Shown: one piece after another, positions 42,784 through 51,361 of the stretch
How positions within the stretch are numbered: position 1 is the stretch's first letter
Layout of the letters: each line of letters starts with the position of its first letter
NCBI RefSeq assembly: GCF_002752355.1
Contig: NZ_MRAV01000009.1
Coordinates: forward strand, 62,001-126,000
Direction: 5' to 3'
DNA length: 64,000 nucleotides
Source: Leucobacter sp. OLIS6
Lineage (GTDB): Bacteria; Actinomycetota; Actinomycetes; Actinomycetales; Microbacteriaceae
Program-made: the position numbers and the translations under genes
The notes under the pieces: generated by a model
The model's input: the letters and a program-made list of their open reading frames with translations, nothing else
Told to the model about the DNA's origin: nothing
Databases searched by the model: none

Positions 42784-44126
42784 CGCTCCCCCGGTTCGGG
42801 GATGCCGCTCGGGTCGACGGCATCGGACGCCGGTTCGATGACGCGATGCGCGAGGGCTCCGCCGAGCGCCGTGGCCAGACCGAAGACGGCGAACAGCAGG
42901 GCCGGACCCCACGAGGCGTTGCCCGACCATCCCAGGGACGCCTGCGCGAGCAGCGGCAGGAAACCGCCGACGACGGCCGCGAGGTTGTAGCCGAGGCTCA
43001 CCCCCGAGTAGCGGAGTTCGGACGGGAAGAGCATGGTGAGCGCCGGACCGGCGACCCCGTAGGCGAGGATCACGGCGGCGAGACCGAGGCAGACCGCGAG
43101 CACGGCGGCGACCGGCTGCCGCGAGTCCACGAGCCAGAACACCGGGAACGCGACTACGGCGGTCGCGAGTCCGCCCCAGAGCGTCACACGGCCCGGACCG
43201 AAGCGCTCGGCGAGCCGGCCCGAGAGCAGCGTGACGCCGACCTGCACGACCGCGGCGATGAGCGTCGCGTTGACCATGAGCTGGCGATCGAGGCCGCGCG
43301 CGCCCGAGCCGAAGTTCACGAGGAAGGTGTTCATGAAGTAGAACCCGCCCACCCCGAGCAGCGAGACCAGGATCGCGATGCCGAGCCGGCCGGGAGCCCG
43401 CGAGATCACCTGGAGCACGGGCACCCGAGCGCGCCGCCCCGAACCGACGAGCTCGACGAACGCCGGCGACTCCTCGATGCGCCGGCGGAGCCAGACCGCG
43501 ACGAGCAGCATCGGGATCGCCGCGAGGAACGGCACGCGCCATCCCCAGGCGTCGAAGTCCGCGGCCGGCAGCAGGAGCACGAGCGAGAAGGCTCCGCTCG
43601 AGAGCAGGGTCGCGATCGGGGACGACAGCTGGACGAGGGCAGCCAGGCGGTTGCGCAGCCGCGCGGGGGCGTGCTCGACGGCGATGGTCATTGCGCCGCT
43701 CCATTCGCCCCCGACCGCGACGCCCTGCACCAGACGCAGCAGCACGAGCAGCACGGGTGCCGCGATGCCGATCGATGCGAAGTCGGGCAGCAGGCCGATG
43801 AGCGCGGTCGCCGTGCCGATGAGCACGACGCTGAGGACGAGGGTCGGGCGCCGACCGATGCGATCGCCGAGGGTGCCGAACAGGATCGCACCGAGCGGGC
43901 GCGCGACGAAGCCGACGCCGAAGGTCGCGAAGGCGGCCAGCGCGGCGGCCTGGGGGTCGAGGGTCGTGAAGTAGAGGCGGTTGAACACCAGTGCCGCGGC
44001 GAGTCCGAAGAGGTAGTAGTCGTACCACTCCATGGCGGTTCCGGCGAGCGCGGCGACCGCGACGCGGCGGGCCTGGGTCGCCGAGAGCGCGGCGGGCGGC
44101 GGTGTGGGCGCCTGAGTGGTGGTCAC
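42780..44126 (-). CDS. MFS transporter, metabolite:H+ symporter (MHS) family
   Basis: A 448-residue MHS-type symporter with about 12 helices. Family marks: GTAMEWYDYYLFG in helix 1, GFVARPLGAILFGTLGDRIGRRPTLVLS as motif A, and RLVQGVAVGGEWSGAMTIAVEHAP. MHS proteins import organic acids, betaines, shikimate or similar metabolites. Start GTG at 44126 has a GAGGA ribosome-binding site. It leads an operon with a lipoprotein, an S-adenosylhomocysteine-hydrolase relative and an amidohydrolase, so it may bring in the substrate for these enzymes. Confidence 0.88.
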   Translation of the reverse strand: MTTTQAPTPPPAALSATQARRVAVAALAGTAMEWYDYYLFGLAAALVFNRLYFTTLDPQAAALAAFATFGVGFVARPLGAILFGTLGDRIGRRPTLVLSVVLIGTATALIGLLPDFASIGIAAPVLLVLLRLVQGVAVGGEWSGAMTIAVEHAPARLRNRLAALVQLSSPIATLLSSGAFSLVLLLPAADFDAWGWRVPFLAAIPMLLVAVWLRRRIEESPAFVELVGSGRRARVPVLQVISRAPGRLGIAILVSLLGVGGFYFMNTFLVNFGSGARGLDRQLMVNATLIAAVVQVGVTLLSGRLAERFGPGRVTLWGGLATAVVAFPVFWLVDSRQPVAAVLAVCLGLAAVILAYGVAGPALTMLFPSELRYSGVSLGYNLAAVVGGFLPLLAQASLGWSGNASWGPALLFAVFGLATALGGALAHRVIEPASDAVDPSGIPEPGER

Positions 44127-44236
44127 GGGGCTCCTCGAAGGATGCGACGGCGAGCGCGGAGCGGCGCTGCGCGGGCGGGTGTTCCGGAGGTTCCAGGGTA
44201 GCGGGCGCCTCCGACACCGGTTCCCGATCCGGGGCG

Positions 44237-44242
44237 TACCCT
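44237..44242 (+). promoter_or_regulatory. -10 element of a leaderless-type promoter
   Basis: TACCCT lies 6 bases before the ATG at 44249 of the GNAT-like gene, with no Shine-Dalgarno sequence. Confidence 0.5.
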
Positions 44243-44248
44243 GATCCC

Positions 44249-44590
44249 ATGGCGAGATATCTCGATGAGGCGTCGGCCGCGGCCGACGGGATCCTGCTCA
44301 CCCACGAACCGGAGCGGAACCGCTTCGTGCTGACGCGCGACGGAGCGCGGATCGGCGAAGCGCACTACACGCTGCTCGGCGAGGAGGCGATCGACTTCGA
44401 CCACACGGTCGTCGATCCGTCGCTGCGCGGCACCGGCCTCGCGGGCGTGCTCGCGCAGCGCGCACTGACCGACCCGATCACGACGGGCCGACGCATCGAG
44501 GCGTCCTGCTGGTTCATCGCGGGCTACCTGCAGAGGCACCCCGAGCTCGCCGGCGGTGCAGCGGACGCCGCTGCCGACCCAGAGGGCTAG
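44249..44590 (+). CDS. YidJ-type GNAT N-acetyltransferase-like protein
   Basis: A 113-residue small GNAT of the N-acetyltransferase_CG/YidJ family. Landmarks are GARIGEAHYTLLGEEAIDFDHTVV, the acetyl-CoA loop DPSLRGTGLAGVLAQRAL (R-G-x-G-x-A form) and the closing CWFIAGYLQRHPEL. These small acetyltransferases have unknown substrates. The ATG at 44249 follows TACCCT by 6 bases. The stop shares CTAG with that of the convergent gene. Confidence 0.87.
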   Translation: MARYLDEASAAADGILLTHEPERNRFVLTRDGARIGEAHYTLLGEEAIDFDHTVVDPSLRGTGLAGVLAQRALTDPITTGRRIEASCWFIAGYLQRHPELAGGAADAAADPEG

Positions 44591-45249
44591 TCCTCCTCGT
44601 CGTCGCCCTTCTTGGTGCGGCGCTTCTTGAACAGACCGGCCTTCGGCTCCGCGTGCTCGCGCACGAGCGCCGTCAGGTCCTTCTCGATGAGCTGCTGGAT
44701 CCGGGAGTCCCGGGCTTCCCGGTACTCCGCGCTCGCGCCCCCGCTGTAGTAGGGGTGCGTGGCGCGCTCCTTCAGCGAGTCCCCGATCTCCTCCCAGGCC
44801 GCAGCGCGAGCGCGCGTGGCGGTCTCCGTGAGGTATTCGGGATCGGCTGCACGGCGGCGCAGCTCGGCCGCGATGTTCTCGTAGACCTCCTGGCGGTGCC
44901 GCAGCGTGCGGTTGTCCTCGTTGCCGTACTCGGACTCGCTCCAGGCGCTGCGGCCGGTGTCGCGGATCTCGCCTCGGACACGGCTGATGTGCTTCGCATC
45001 GCGCTCGCGCTCGGCGGCCAGGTCCTCGGTCGCCTCGCGGACCATGTCGACGACCTTGGTCTCGTCGTAGTCCATGTGCTTCTTGAGGGCGTTCATGATG
45101 ATGTCGTTCTTCACCGTCATGCGGACGGCGACATCGGCCACGAGCAGACCCTGCTCGACGATCTCTTCGACGGGGGCGAGCACCCGGCGCGGCAGCTTGC
45201 GCGGGGCGCGCGAGCCCGGACGCTTGCGCTTCTTCGACCAACCGAACAC
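44587..45249 (-). CDS. Conserved hypothetical protein
   Basis: A 220-residue cytoplasmic protein, helical and highly charged, with basic ends (GWSKKRKRPGSRAPRKLPRR at the N-terminus and KKRRTKKGDDEED at the C-terminus). The middle (DYDETKVVDMVREATEDLAAERERDAK) is a probable coiled coil. I do not recognise the family. The GTG at 45249 is chosen because GAAAGGGGG precedes it. It is divergent from the guanidine riboswitch region, with no evident link. Its stop overlaps that of the GNAT gene. Confidence 0.72.
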   Translation of the reverse strand: MFGWSKKRKRPGSRAPRKLPRRVLAPVEEIVEQGLLVADVAVRMTVKNDIIMNALKKHMDYDETKVVDMVREATEDLAAERERDAKHISRVRGEIRDTGRSAWSESEYGNEDNRTLRHRQEVYENIAAELRRRAADPEYLTETATRARAAAWEEIGDSLKERATHPYYSGGASAEYREARDSRIQQLIEKDLTALVREHAEPKAGLFKKRRTKKGDDEED

Positions 45250-45394
45250 GCAGCCCCCTTTCCTCAGACGCTCGCAGACCAGTATTCCGCAACCGGGGTG
45301 CCTCGCGCACCATGCACCTGTGCATCCGGTGAGTCGCGGGTTGCCACCCCGCACCGAGTGTGCGAGCCTGGAGGGGCTTCGCTCTGAGTCGAAG

Positions 45395-45436
45395 CGCGGA
45401 CGAGGGAGCAGTACCCGCCCAGCGACAAGACTGCCA
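45395..45436 (+). promoter_or_regulatory. Guanidine-III (ykkC-III) riboswitch
   Basis: The segment carries the conserved words of this riboswitch in order: GGACGAGG, GTACCCG and GACAAGAC. The expected pseudoknot forms: P1 GCGG (45396-45399) with CCGC (45415-45418) and P2 GCAGT (45408-45412) with ACTGC (45430-45434). It ends 2 bases before the ribosome-binding site GGAGGT of the first SMR gene, so ligand folding could control access of the ribosome. Guanidine-III riboswitches are known mainly from actinobacteria, upstream of SMR exporters. Confidence 0.88.
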
Positions 45437-45447
45437 CGGAGGTGGAC

Positions 45448-45771
45448 ATGTCTGTCGCATGGATCGTCCTGATCCTCAGCGGAATGCTCGAGGCCGTCTG
45501 GGCTTCGGCGCTCGACGCGTCGAAGGGATTCAAGAAGCTCTGGCCGAGCGTGCTCTTCGTCGTCTCGGTGACGGCTTCGATGGTCGGCCTCGCCTGGGCG
45601 ATGCGCGAGATCCCGGTCGGCACGGCCTACGCGGTCTGGGTCGGGCTCGGCGCGGTGCTCACCGCGGCCTGGGCGATGATCACCCGCAAGGAGCGTGCCA
45701 CCGTGCTGCGGATCGCGCTGCTCGCGGGCCTGATCGCCTGCGTCGCCGGCCTGAAGCTGGTGAGCGCATGA
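45448..45771 (+). CDS. SMR family transporter, probable guanidinium exporter subunit 1
   Basis: A 107-residue four-helix small multidrug resistance protein of the SugE/Gdx subtype. The helix-1 Glu (GMLEAVWASALDASKGF) couples proton and substrate, and the AVW.SALD.S.GF phrase marks Gdx rather than EmrE. The ATG at 45448 is 4 bases from GGAGGT (45438-45443). A guanidine-III riboswitch lies directly upstream, and a second SMR gene overlaps by 4 bases. The pair most likely forms a heterodimeric guanidinium/H+ antiporter. Confidence 0.9.
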   Translation: MSVAWIVLILSGMLEAVWASALDASKGFKKLWPSVLFVVSVTASMVGLAWAMREIPVGTAYAVWVGLGAVLTAAWAMITRKERATVLRIALLAGLIACVAGLKLVSA

Positions 45772-46175
45772 CCGCCCGGGGCCGCCGCGACGGCCGCACC
45801 CCGAGCCAGGCCTCCGCGTGGAGCGTGCTCCTCGCGAGTGCGGTGCTGGAGGCGATCTGGGCGCTCGCACTGCACGCCTCGCACGGGTTCACCGTGCTCG
45901 TCCCGTCGCTCGTGTTCGCGGTCGCGGCGCCGCTCAGCATGATCGGCCTCGGCTACGCGATGCGCGGGATCCCGCTCAGCACTGCGTACGCGGTCTGGAC
46001 CGGAACCGGCGCAGCGCTGACCGTGCTCGCCTCGATGGTCATCGGGACCGAGCCCGTCTCGGTGCTGAAGCTCCTGTTCATCGCCGGGATCGTCGGCTGC
46101 GTGATCGGGCTGAAGTTCGCACCCGCGCCTCCGTCGAAGGCGGCGGGCACCGGGAGCGGGTCCGTGCAAGACTGA
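45768..46175 (+). CDS. SMR family transporter, probable guanidinium exporter subunit 2
   Basis: A 135-residue SMR protein with four helices, the Gdx-type helix 1 (AVLEAIWALALHASHGF) and longer polar ends: about 17 residues before helix 1 and about 20 Gly/Pro/Ser-rich residues after helix 4. Unequal ends are common in obligate SMR heterodimers, where subunits insert in opposite directions. ATG at 45768 overlaps the first subunit stop (ATGA), so equal expression is expected. Confidence 0.9.
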   Translation: MTARGRRDGRTPSQASAWSVLLASAVLEAIWALALHASHGFTVLVPSLVFAVAAPLSMIGLGYAMRGIPLSTAYAVWTGTGAALTVLASMVIGTEPVSVLKLLFIAGIVGCVIGLKFAPAPPSKAAGTGSGSVQD

Positions 46176-46179
46176 GGCC

Positions 46180-46587
46180 GTGGAGATCCTGCTGAAGCGG
46201 GCCTACGAGCCCGCAGCACCGTCCGATGGCACCCGCGTCCTCGTGGATCGGCTGTGGCCGCGCGGCGTGAGCCGCGAGCGCGCAGCGCTCGACGACTGGG
46301 CGAAGGAGGTCGCACCGAGCGCCGAGTTGCGTACGGAGTGGCACCACGATCCCGACGGGCACTCCCCCGAGCACTTCGCGGCGTTCGCCGCGCGGTACCG
46401 CGCGGAGCTCTCCGCGGGCGCGGCGCTGGCGGGGCTCGACCGGCTGGTCGCCCTCGCCCGCTCGGTGCCGCGGGTCACGCTCGTCTACGGCGCCAAGGAT
46501 CCGGTCCGGAACCACGCGGTGGTGCTGCGCGACGCGCTGCGCGACCGCGCGGAGCAGACCGGTCCGGGTCTCTCCGGCGCGCACTAG
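46180..46587 (+). CDS. DUF488 family protein
   Basis: A 135-residue protein of the DUF488 family. Diagnostic phrases are KRAYEPAAPSDGTRVLVDRLWPRGVSRE and DWAKEVAPSAELRTEW followed by a helical C-terminus with VTLVYGAKDP. The family has no established function. The GTG at 46180 is 4 bases behind the second SMR gene, so it may belong to the guanidine-regulated operon. Its stop shares CTAG with the convergent pdxR stop. Confidence 0.88.
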   Translation: MEILLKRAYEPAAPSDGTRVLVDRLWPRGVSRERAALDDWAKEVAPSAELRTEWHHDPDGHSPEHFAAFAARYRAELSAGAALAGLDRLVALARSVPRVTLVYGAKDPVRNHAVVLRDALRDRAEQTGPGLSGAH

Positions 46588-48134
46588 TCAGCTTCGAGGA
46601 TCTCGCGGAAGCGCCGCAGCGCGCGATCGAACTCGGCCTCGTCGGCTCCGCCGAGACCGATCACGATCCCGTGCTGCGGCGCGGTCGAGCCGCCCGGCGC
46701 ACCGGATGCGCTGTGCGCGCTCGGGATCCCCTCCCGCCGCTGCCAGTACCGTTCGAGCGAGGCCCCGCCGAGCCCGGCACGCTCGATCCGCCGCACTGCG
46801 GCGGACTCCCGCTCCCGGCCGCCGGGACCCGAGCCGAGCTCGACCACGGCGTGCAGCCCGCCGTGGGTGGGTCGTACGCGGACCCCCGCGATACCGGCGA
46901 GCCGTTCGCCCACGAGCTCCCTGCGGATCGCGTACCGGCGCCGCATCCGAGCGGTGTGCCGGCGCAGCTCGCCCGTCGCCAGGAACTCGGCGAGCGCCGT
47001 CTGCACGACGGTCGAGACCGGGCCGCCCAGCTCCTCCCGCACGGGTTCGATGACCCCGCGCAGGCCGGAGGGCGCCAGGAGGTAGCCCGCTGAGAGCGCC
47101 GGCGCGATGGTCTGCGAGAAGGTGCCGAGCAGCAGCACCGCCCCGGCTGCGGGATCGTCGAGCGCCGCGAGGGTGGGCAACGGGCTCCCGCTGTGCCGCA
47201 GTTCGGAGTCGTAGTCGTCCTCGACGATCACCACACCGCGGCGTCGGGCCCAGTCGAGCAGTTCGCGCCGCCGCGCGAGCGGGAGCGATCCTCCCAGCGG
47301 ATACTGGTGGCTCGGCGTGACGATCACCACGTCGAGGACTCCCTCGGGCAGTCGCGCGGTGTCGAGCCCGTCGGCGTCGGCGGGCAGTGCGAAGACCTGC
47401 GCCCCGTGCCGCGCCGCGACCCCGCGGAGCGAGGGATACCCGGGATCCTCGACCCCGACGGCGAGCGCCCGGCCGCGGGTCGTGCCGAGCGCGGTGAGCA
47501 CGAGCCCCAGCCCCTCGCGCGCGCCGGCGGTCACGATCACGTCCTCGGCATCGCGCGCGGTCCCGCGCATACGGCGCAGGTGCTCCGCGATCTCGGCGCG
47601 GAGCCGAGGATCGCCGAGCTCGGGAGCCGCCAGGTGGGCGCGCGCCGCAGCGGTGCGCCAGGCCGACCGCCAGGCGGGCCGATCGACCGCGTCGCTGATC
47701 GGCATGCCGGGAGCGAGCGGCCCGGGCAGTCGCGGCGCGAGGTGCGAGGCTCCGGTCGGAGAGGGCGCCGGTGCCGTCCGTGAGTTCGAGAGCGCGCCCG
47801 AGCCCTCCGGAGCCGGAGCGGAGGGCGTGGACTGCCGCAGTTCCGGATGCACCGTGGTGCCTCGGCCGTGGCCGGCCGAGAGATAGCCCTCGGCGATCAG
47901 CTGCTCGTAGGCCGCGACGACGACGCCTCGGGCGACGCCGAGTTGGCGTCCGAGCTCCCGCGTCGCCGGCACGGATTCGCCGGCGCGCAGCACGCCCCGG
48001 TCGATCGCGTCCCGGATCTGGGCCGCGAGCTGCACGGGGAGCGGCGCATCCGCCGAGCGGTCCAGCGGCGACGAGAGCGTCAGCGAGGCCGCCCTGGCGG
48101 AACGCGAGCGGGCGCGCGGATCGGAATCGAGCAT
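46584..48134 (-). CDS. pdxR: MocR/PdxR family regulator (GntR HTH fused to aminotransferase-like domain)
   Basis: A 516-residue MocR-type regulator. Residues about 25-95 are a GntR winged helix ([37 protein letters not shown] in the family pattern). From about 140 the aminotransferase fold follows, with the PLP regions [19 protein letters not shown] and [13 protein letters not shown]. The Lys that binds PLP in this family (normally GTFSK) is Gln341 here ([15 protein letters not shown]). It is divergent from pdxS, the arrangement in which PdxR activates pdxST in response to low PLP. Regulatory role by context is likely; the loss of Lys raises the question of how PLP is sensed. Confidence 0.87.
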   Translation of the reverse strand: MLDSDPRARSRSARAASLTLSSPLDRSADAPLPVQLAAQIRDAIDRGVLRAGESVPATRELGRQLGVARGVVVAAYEQLIAEGYLSAGHGRGTTVHPELRQSTPSAPAPEGSGALSNSRTAPAPSPTGASHLAPRLPGPLAPGMPISDAVDRPAWRSAWRTAAARAHLAAPELGDPRLRAEIAEHLRRMRGTARDAEDVIVTAGAREGLGLVLTALGTTRGRALAVGVEDPGYPSLRGVAARHGAQVFALPADADGLDTARLPEGVLDVVIVTPSHQYPLGGSLPLARRRELLDWARRRGVVIVEDDYDSELRHSGSPLPTLAALDDPAAGAVLLLGTFSQTIAPALSAGYLLAPSGLRGVIEPVREELGGPVSTVVQTALAEFLATGELRRHTARMRRRYAIRRELVGERLAGIAGVRVRPTHGGLHAVVELGSGPGGRERESAAVRRIERAGLGGASLERYWQRREGIPSAHSASGAPGGSTAPQHGIVIGLGGADEAEFDRALRRFREILEAD

Positions 48135-48162
48135 GCCTCGATTCTTGCACCTCTCTTCAATC

Positions 48163-48207
48163 TTGGTCTATTCGATTCCACAGAAGATGGATCTTGTCAC
48201 GGACCAA
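48163..48207. promoter_or_regulatory. Candidate PdxR operator
   Basis: TTGGTC (48163-48168) is repeated inverted as GACCAA (48202-48207), with 33 bases between, in the pdxR-pdxS gap. Two half-sites spaced about three helical turns apart suit a dimeric MocR protein. The pdxS start at 48231 lacks a Shine-Dalgarno sequence; CAGGCT (48218-48223), 7 bases upstream, resembles a weak -10 that would need an activator. Confidence 0.45.
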
Positions 48208-48230
48208 TTGAGTTCGTCAGGCTGTTCGGC

Positions 48231-49151
48231 ATGACTGATTCCCAGAACCCCGGAACCCCCGACCTCCTCGACGCCATCGGCTCGCCGCTCGTGAAGCGCG
48301 GTCTCGCCGACATGCTCAAGGGCGGCGTGATCATGGACGTCGTCACGCCCGAGCAGGCGCGCATCGCCGAGGACGCGGGCGCCGTCGCCGTCATGGCGCT
48401 CGAGCGCGTCCCCGCCGATATCCGCGCGCAGGGCGGCGTCGCCCGCATGAGCGATCCCGACCTCATAGACGGGATCAAGGCCGCCGTCTCGATCCCGGTC
48501 ATGGCGAAGGCCCGCATCGGCCACTTCGTCGAGGCGCAGGTGCTCGAAGCGCTCGAGGTCGACTACATCGACGAGAGCGAGGTGCTCTCGCCCGCCGACT
48601 ACGTCAACCACATCGACAAGCAGTCGTTCACCGTGCCCTTCGTCTGCGGGGCGACGAACCTGGGCGAGGCCCTGCGCCGCATCGCCGAGGGCGCCGCCAT
48701 GATCCGGTCCAAGGGCGAGGCTGGCACCGGCGACGTCTCGGAGGCGACGAAGCACATCCGCACCATCAAGCGCGAGATCGCCCGACTCGGGTCGCTCGAC
48801 GCCGACGAGCTCTACGTCGCGGCCAAGGACCTGCAGGCCCCCTATGACCTCGTCGCAGAGGTCGCCCGCACCGGCAAGCTGCCCGTCGTGCTCTTCACCG
48901 CGGGCGGCGTCGCGACCCCGGCGGACGCCGCGATGATGATGCAGCTCGGTGCCGACGGCGTCTTCGTGGGATCCGGCATCTTCAAGTCGGGCGACCCCGC
49001 CGCCCGCGCGGCCGCGATCGTGCGCGCCACCGCCCGCTTCGACGATCCCCAGGAGATCGCCGCCGCTTCGCGCGGGCTCGGCGAGGCGATGGTGGGGATC
49101 AACGTCGCCGACCTGGCCGCCCCGCACCGCCTCGCCGAGCGCGGCTGGTGA
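48231..49151 (+). CDS. pdxS: Pyridoxal 5'-phosphate synthase subunit PdxS
   Basis: A 306-residue PdxS (Pdx1), the TIM-barrel synthase making PLP from ribose 5-phosphate, glyceraldehyde 3-phosphate and ammonia. Typical segments are [40 protein letters not shown], the catalytic Lys93 in [13 protein letters not shown] (Lys81 in Bacillus) and the second Lys in [26 protein letters not shown] forms the phosphate site. It overlaps pdxT by 4 bases. The ATG at 48231 is chosen over the long upstream open frame, which shadows pdxR. Confidence 0.97.
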   Translation: MTDSQNPGTPDLLDAIGSPLVKRGLADMLKGGVIMDVVTPEQARIAEDAGAVAVMALERVPADIRAQGGVARMSDPDLIDGIKAAVSIPVMAKARIGHFVEAQVLEALEVDYIDESEVLSPADYVNHIDKQSFTVPFVCGATNLGEALRRIAEGAAMIRSKGEAGTGDVSEATKHIRTIKREIARLGSLDADELYVAAKDLQAPYDLVAEVARTGKLPVVLFTAGGVATPADAAMMMQLGADGVFVGSGIFKSGDPAARAAAIVRATARFDDPQEIAAASRGLGEAMVGINVADLAAPHRLAERGW

Positions 49152-49915
49152 GCCGAGTGCGCGCGGGGGTGCTCGCGCTCCAGGGCGGCGTCGCCGAGCA
49201 CGCGCGCGTGCTCGAGCGGCTCGGCGTCGAGGTGGTCCTCGTGCGCCGCGAGCGAGACCTCGCGGGGCCCGACGGAACCCGCCTCGACGCGCTCGTACTG
49301 CCCGGAGGCGAGTCGAGCACGCAGGATCGCCTGCTGCGACTGCTCGAACTGGCGAGTCCCCTGCGCGCCGCGATCGCGGCGGGACTTCCGACGCTCGGCA
49401 CCTGCGCCGGCCTGATCCTGCTCGCGCGCGACGTGCTCGATCCCGCTCCGGGCCAGCAGTCGCTCGGGTTCCTCGATATCGCCGTTCGCCGCAACGCGTT
49501 CGGCGCCCAGCTGGCCTCGACGGAGGCCGAGTTCGCGGTCGATGCCGCGGGCGTCTCGGGAACCGGCGCGGAGGGGGCGGTGCGCGGAGCGCTGATCCGC
49601 ACTCCCGAGATCGTGTCGGTCGGCGCGGGCGCTCGCGCGATCGCCCGGGCCGACGGCCGGATCCTCGGCGCGACTTCGGTGGCCGCGAGCGGGTCCGGCT
49701 CAGGTGCGGACGTCTCCGGCGCGGGCGCATCCGGCGCAGGCCGCTTGGGCCGCTCGGGCACCCCGGGCGGCGGATCCTCGCTCAGGCTCGGCACGGTGAC
49801 CGGGATCTCGTTCCATCCCGAGCTCTCGGGCGATCCCGCGGTGCACCGCGCGCTCCTCGAACTCGCCGCGGATCCCGATCGAGCCGACGCGGACGTACGG
49901 CTCGCCGCGGGCTAG
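49148..49915 (+). CDS. pdxT: Pyridoxal 5'-phosphate synthase glutaminase subunit PdxT
   Basis: A 255-residue PdxT (Pdx2), the glutaminase that feeds ammonia to PdxS. The class I triad is visible: Cys86 in GTCAGL, His223 and Glu225 in SFHPELSGD. The substrate loop [11 protein letters not shown] (54-64) matches GGEST of the family. It is longer than usual (about 190-200) because residues 179-212 are a Gly/Ser/Ala-rich insert before the final strand. GTG at 49148 overlaps the pdxS stop. The stop shares CTAG with the convergent methyltransferase gene. Confidence 0.94.
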   Translation: MSRVRAGVLALQGGVAEHARVLERLGVEVVLVRRERDLAGPDGTRLDALVLPGGESSTQDRLLRLLELASPLRAAIAAGLPTLGTCAGLILLARDVLDPAPGQQSLGFLDIAVRRNAFGAQLASTEAEFAVDAAGVSGTGAEGAVRGALIRTPEIVSVGAGARAIARADGRILGATSVAASGSGSGADVSGAGASGAGRLGRSGTPGGGSSLRLGTVTGISFHPELSGDPAVHRALLELAADPDRADADVRLAAG

Positions 49916-50847
49916 AGGCCGACGACCGCCCCGGTGGAGGCGAGGCGCTGAGCCATGACCGCGATCGATTCGGGATTGTCGTCCATGAGCACGAACTTGC
50001 GCTTCAGCTCCGCCGCGGCGGCGCCGGCCGTGCCGCTGCCCGCGAACGGATCGATGACCCAGTCCCCCGGGCGGCTCGAGGCCTGGATCATGCGGCGCAC
50101 CACGCCGACGGGCTTCTGCGTCGGGTAGCCGACGCGCTCCTTGCCCGTGGGCGAGACGATCGTGTGCCACCAGGTATCGGTGGGCAGCTTGCCCTTCGCG
50201 GCCTTCTCGGCGGTCACGAGGCCGGGAGCCATGTAGGGCTCCCGGTCGACGGCCTCGGCGTCGAAATAGTACCGGTCGGGATCCTTCACGTACATGAGGA
50301 TCGTGTCGTGCTTCGTCGGCCAGCGCCGCTTGGTGCGGGCGCCGAAGTCGTAGGCCCAGATGATCTCGTTGATGAAGCAGTCGCGTCCGAACAGCCCGTC
50401 GAGCAGCACCTTCGCGTAGTGCGCCTCGCGATAGTCGAGGTGGAGGTAGAGCGTGCCGTCGGGCGCGAGCAGACGCCAGGTCTCGGCGAGACGGGGCTCG
50501 AGGAACTCCCAGTACTCGACGAAGCGGTCGTCGAAGCGCAGCGTGCGCTCCCGGACCACTTCGTAGGAGAGCCCGCGGAAGCCCAGGCGACCGCCCTCCT
50601 CCGCTTCGGGGCTCTCGCCCGTATTCGCACCCGCGGTATCGGGGTCGGTCTTCGGCTCGATGCGCGTACCGCGCACCCGTTCGTACTGGCGCGCGCGCCC
50701 GGTGTTGAAGGGCGGATCGCAGTAGGCCACGGTGAAGGACTCGCGGGGCAGCGCCCGCATCAGCGGCAGGTTGTCGCCCGCGAGCACGAGGTCGGGACTC
50801 GCAGGGGTCCAGTCGATCACCTGGCGCATGCTGTTCCCGATCTCCAT
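49912..50847 (-). CDS. DNA methyltransferase (N6-adenine/N4-cytosine type), orphan
   Basis: A 311-residue amino-methyltransferase. Motif IV DPPF is at 44-47 and motif I DPFAGSGT near residue 275, so the order is IV before I: the beta class. The region between them (about 50-230) would include target recognition, with WAYDFGARTKRRWPTKHD a typical segment. No restriction endonuclease gene is adjacent. The ATG at 50847 is preferred over one 15 codons upstream because TAGGCT lies 7 bases before it (leaderless type). The product may methylate a specific motif for regulation or protection. Confidence 0.9.
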   Translation of the reverse strand: MEIGNSMRQVIDWTPASPDLVLAGDNLPLMRALPRESFTVAYCDPPFNTGRARQYERVRGTRIEPKTDPDTAGANTGESPEAEEGGRLGFRGLSYEVVRERTLRFDDRFVEYWEFLEPRLAETWRLLAPDGTLYLHLDYREAHYAKVLLDGLFGRDCFINEIIWAYDFGARTKRRWPTKHDTILMYVKDPDRYYFDAEAVDREPYMAPGLVTAEKAAKGKLPTDTWWHTIVSPTGKERVGYPTQKPVGVVRRMIQASSRPGDWVIDPFAGSGTAGAAAAELKRKFVLMDDNPESIAVMAQRLASTGAVVGL

Positions 50848-50854
50848 CCGGATC

Positions 50855-50860
50855 AGCCTA
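50855..50860 (-). promoter_or_regulatory. -10 element of a leaderless-type promoter
   Basis: On the minus strand TAGGCT lies 7 bases before the ATG at 50847 of the methyltransferase gene, supporting that start. Confidence 0.5.
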
Positions 50861-50956
50861 CCGGCGTCCGCGCGCGAATGCCGCGGCGGCAACCCGGATG
50901 TCGGCGGCGCCCGCTAGCGTGACCCCATCGCATCCCCGACGAAACGGAGCACGAAG

Positions 50957-51310
50957 ATGACCTCTCTCGGCATGGTGACCCTCGACACCGGCAGGCCGCG
51001 TGAACTGGCCGCGTGGTGGGCCGAACGCCTCGGCGGCGAGATCGTGCAGGACCACGAGGGCTACTTCTGCGTCGTGCGGGCCCCGGAGGTCGCAGTGGCG
51101 CTCGGCTTCCAGCTGGTCGAAGACCCGACACCGGGCAAGAACCGCCTGCACCTCGACTTCGACCGCGGCACCGCGAGCCGCGACGAGATCATCGCGGCTT
51201 ACGTCGCGGCGGGCGCCGAGCACCTCGGCACCCGCGGTGAGGCCGGGTTCCAGTGGGACACCTTCGCCGACATCGACGGCAACGAGTTCTGCATCGGCGA
51301 CCCGCACTAG
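50957..51310 (+). CDS. VOC family protein
   Basis: A 117-residue vicinal-oxygen-chelate protein. It opens with GMVTLDTGRPRELAAWWAERLGGEI and closes with FADIDGNEFCIGDPH, the recurring two-module pattern. RLHLDFDRG contains a His-x-Asp of the kind found in the actinobacterial glyoxalase-like subfamily (bleomycin-resistance-like fold). TAGCGT at 50915-50920 is a possible -10 and CGGAGCACGAAG holds the ribosome-binding site. Substrate unknown. Confidence 0.85.
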   Translation: MTSLGMVTLDTGRPRELAAWWAERLGGEIVQDHEGYFCVVRAPEVAVALGFQLVEDPTPGKNRLHLDFDRGTASRDEIIAAYVAAGAEHLGTRGEAGFQWDTFADIDGNEFCIGDPH

Positions 51311-51321
51311 GCGGCCCGTCT

Positions 51322-51354
51322 CCGGGGTCGTGCCGATCATCGGCACGACCCCGG
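51322..51354. terminator. Bidirectional terminator
   Basis: Perfect 16-bp arms (51322-51337 and 51339-51354) around a single central base, so about 13 bp form with a short loop. It separates the convergent VOC and binding-protein genes and can serve both. Confidence 0.8.
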
Positions 51355-51361
51355 GATCCGA

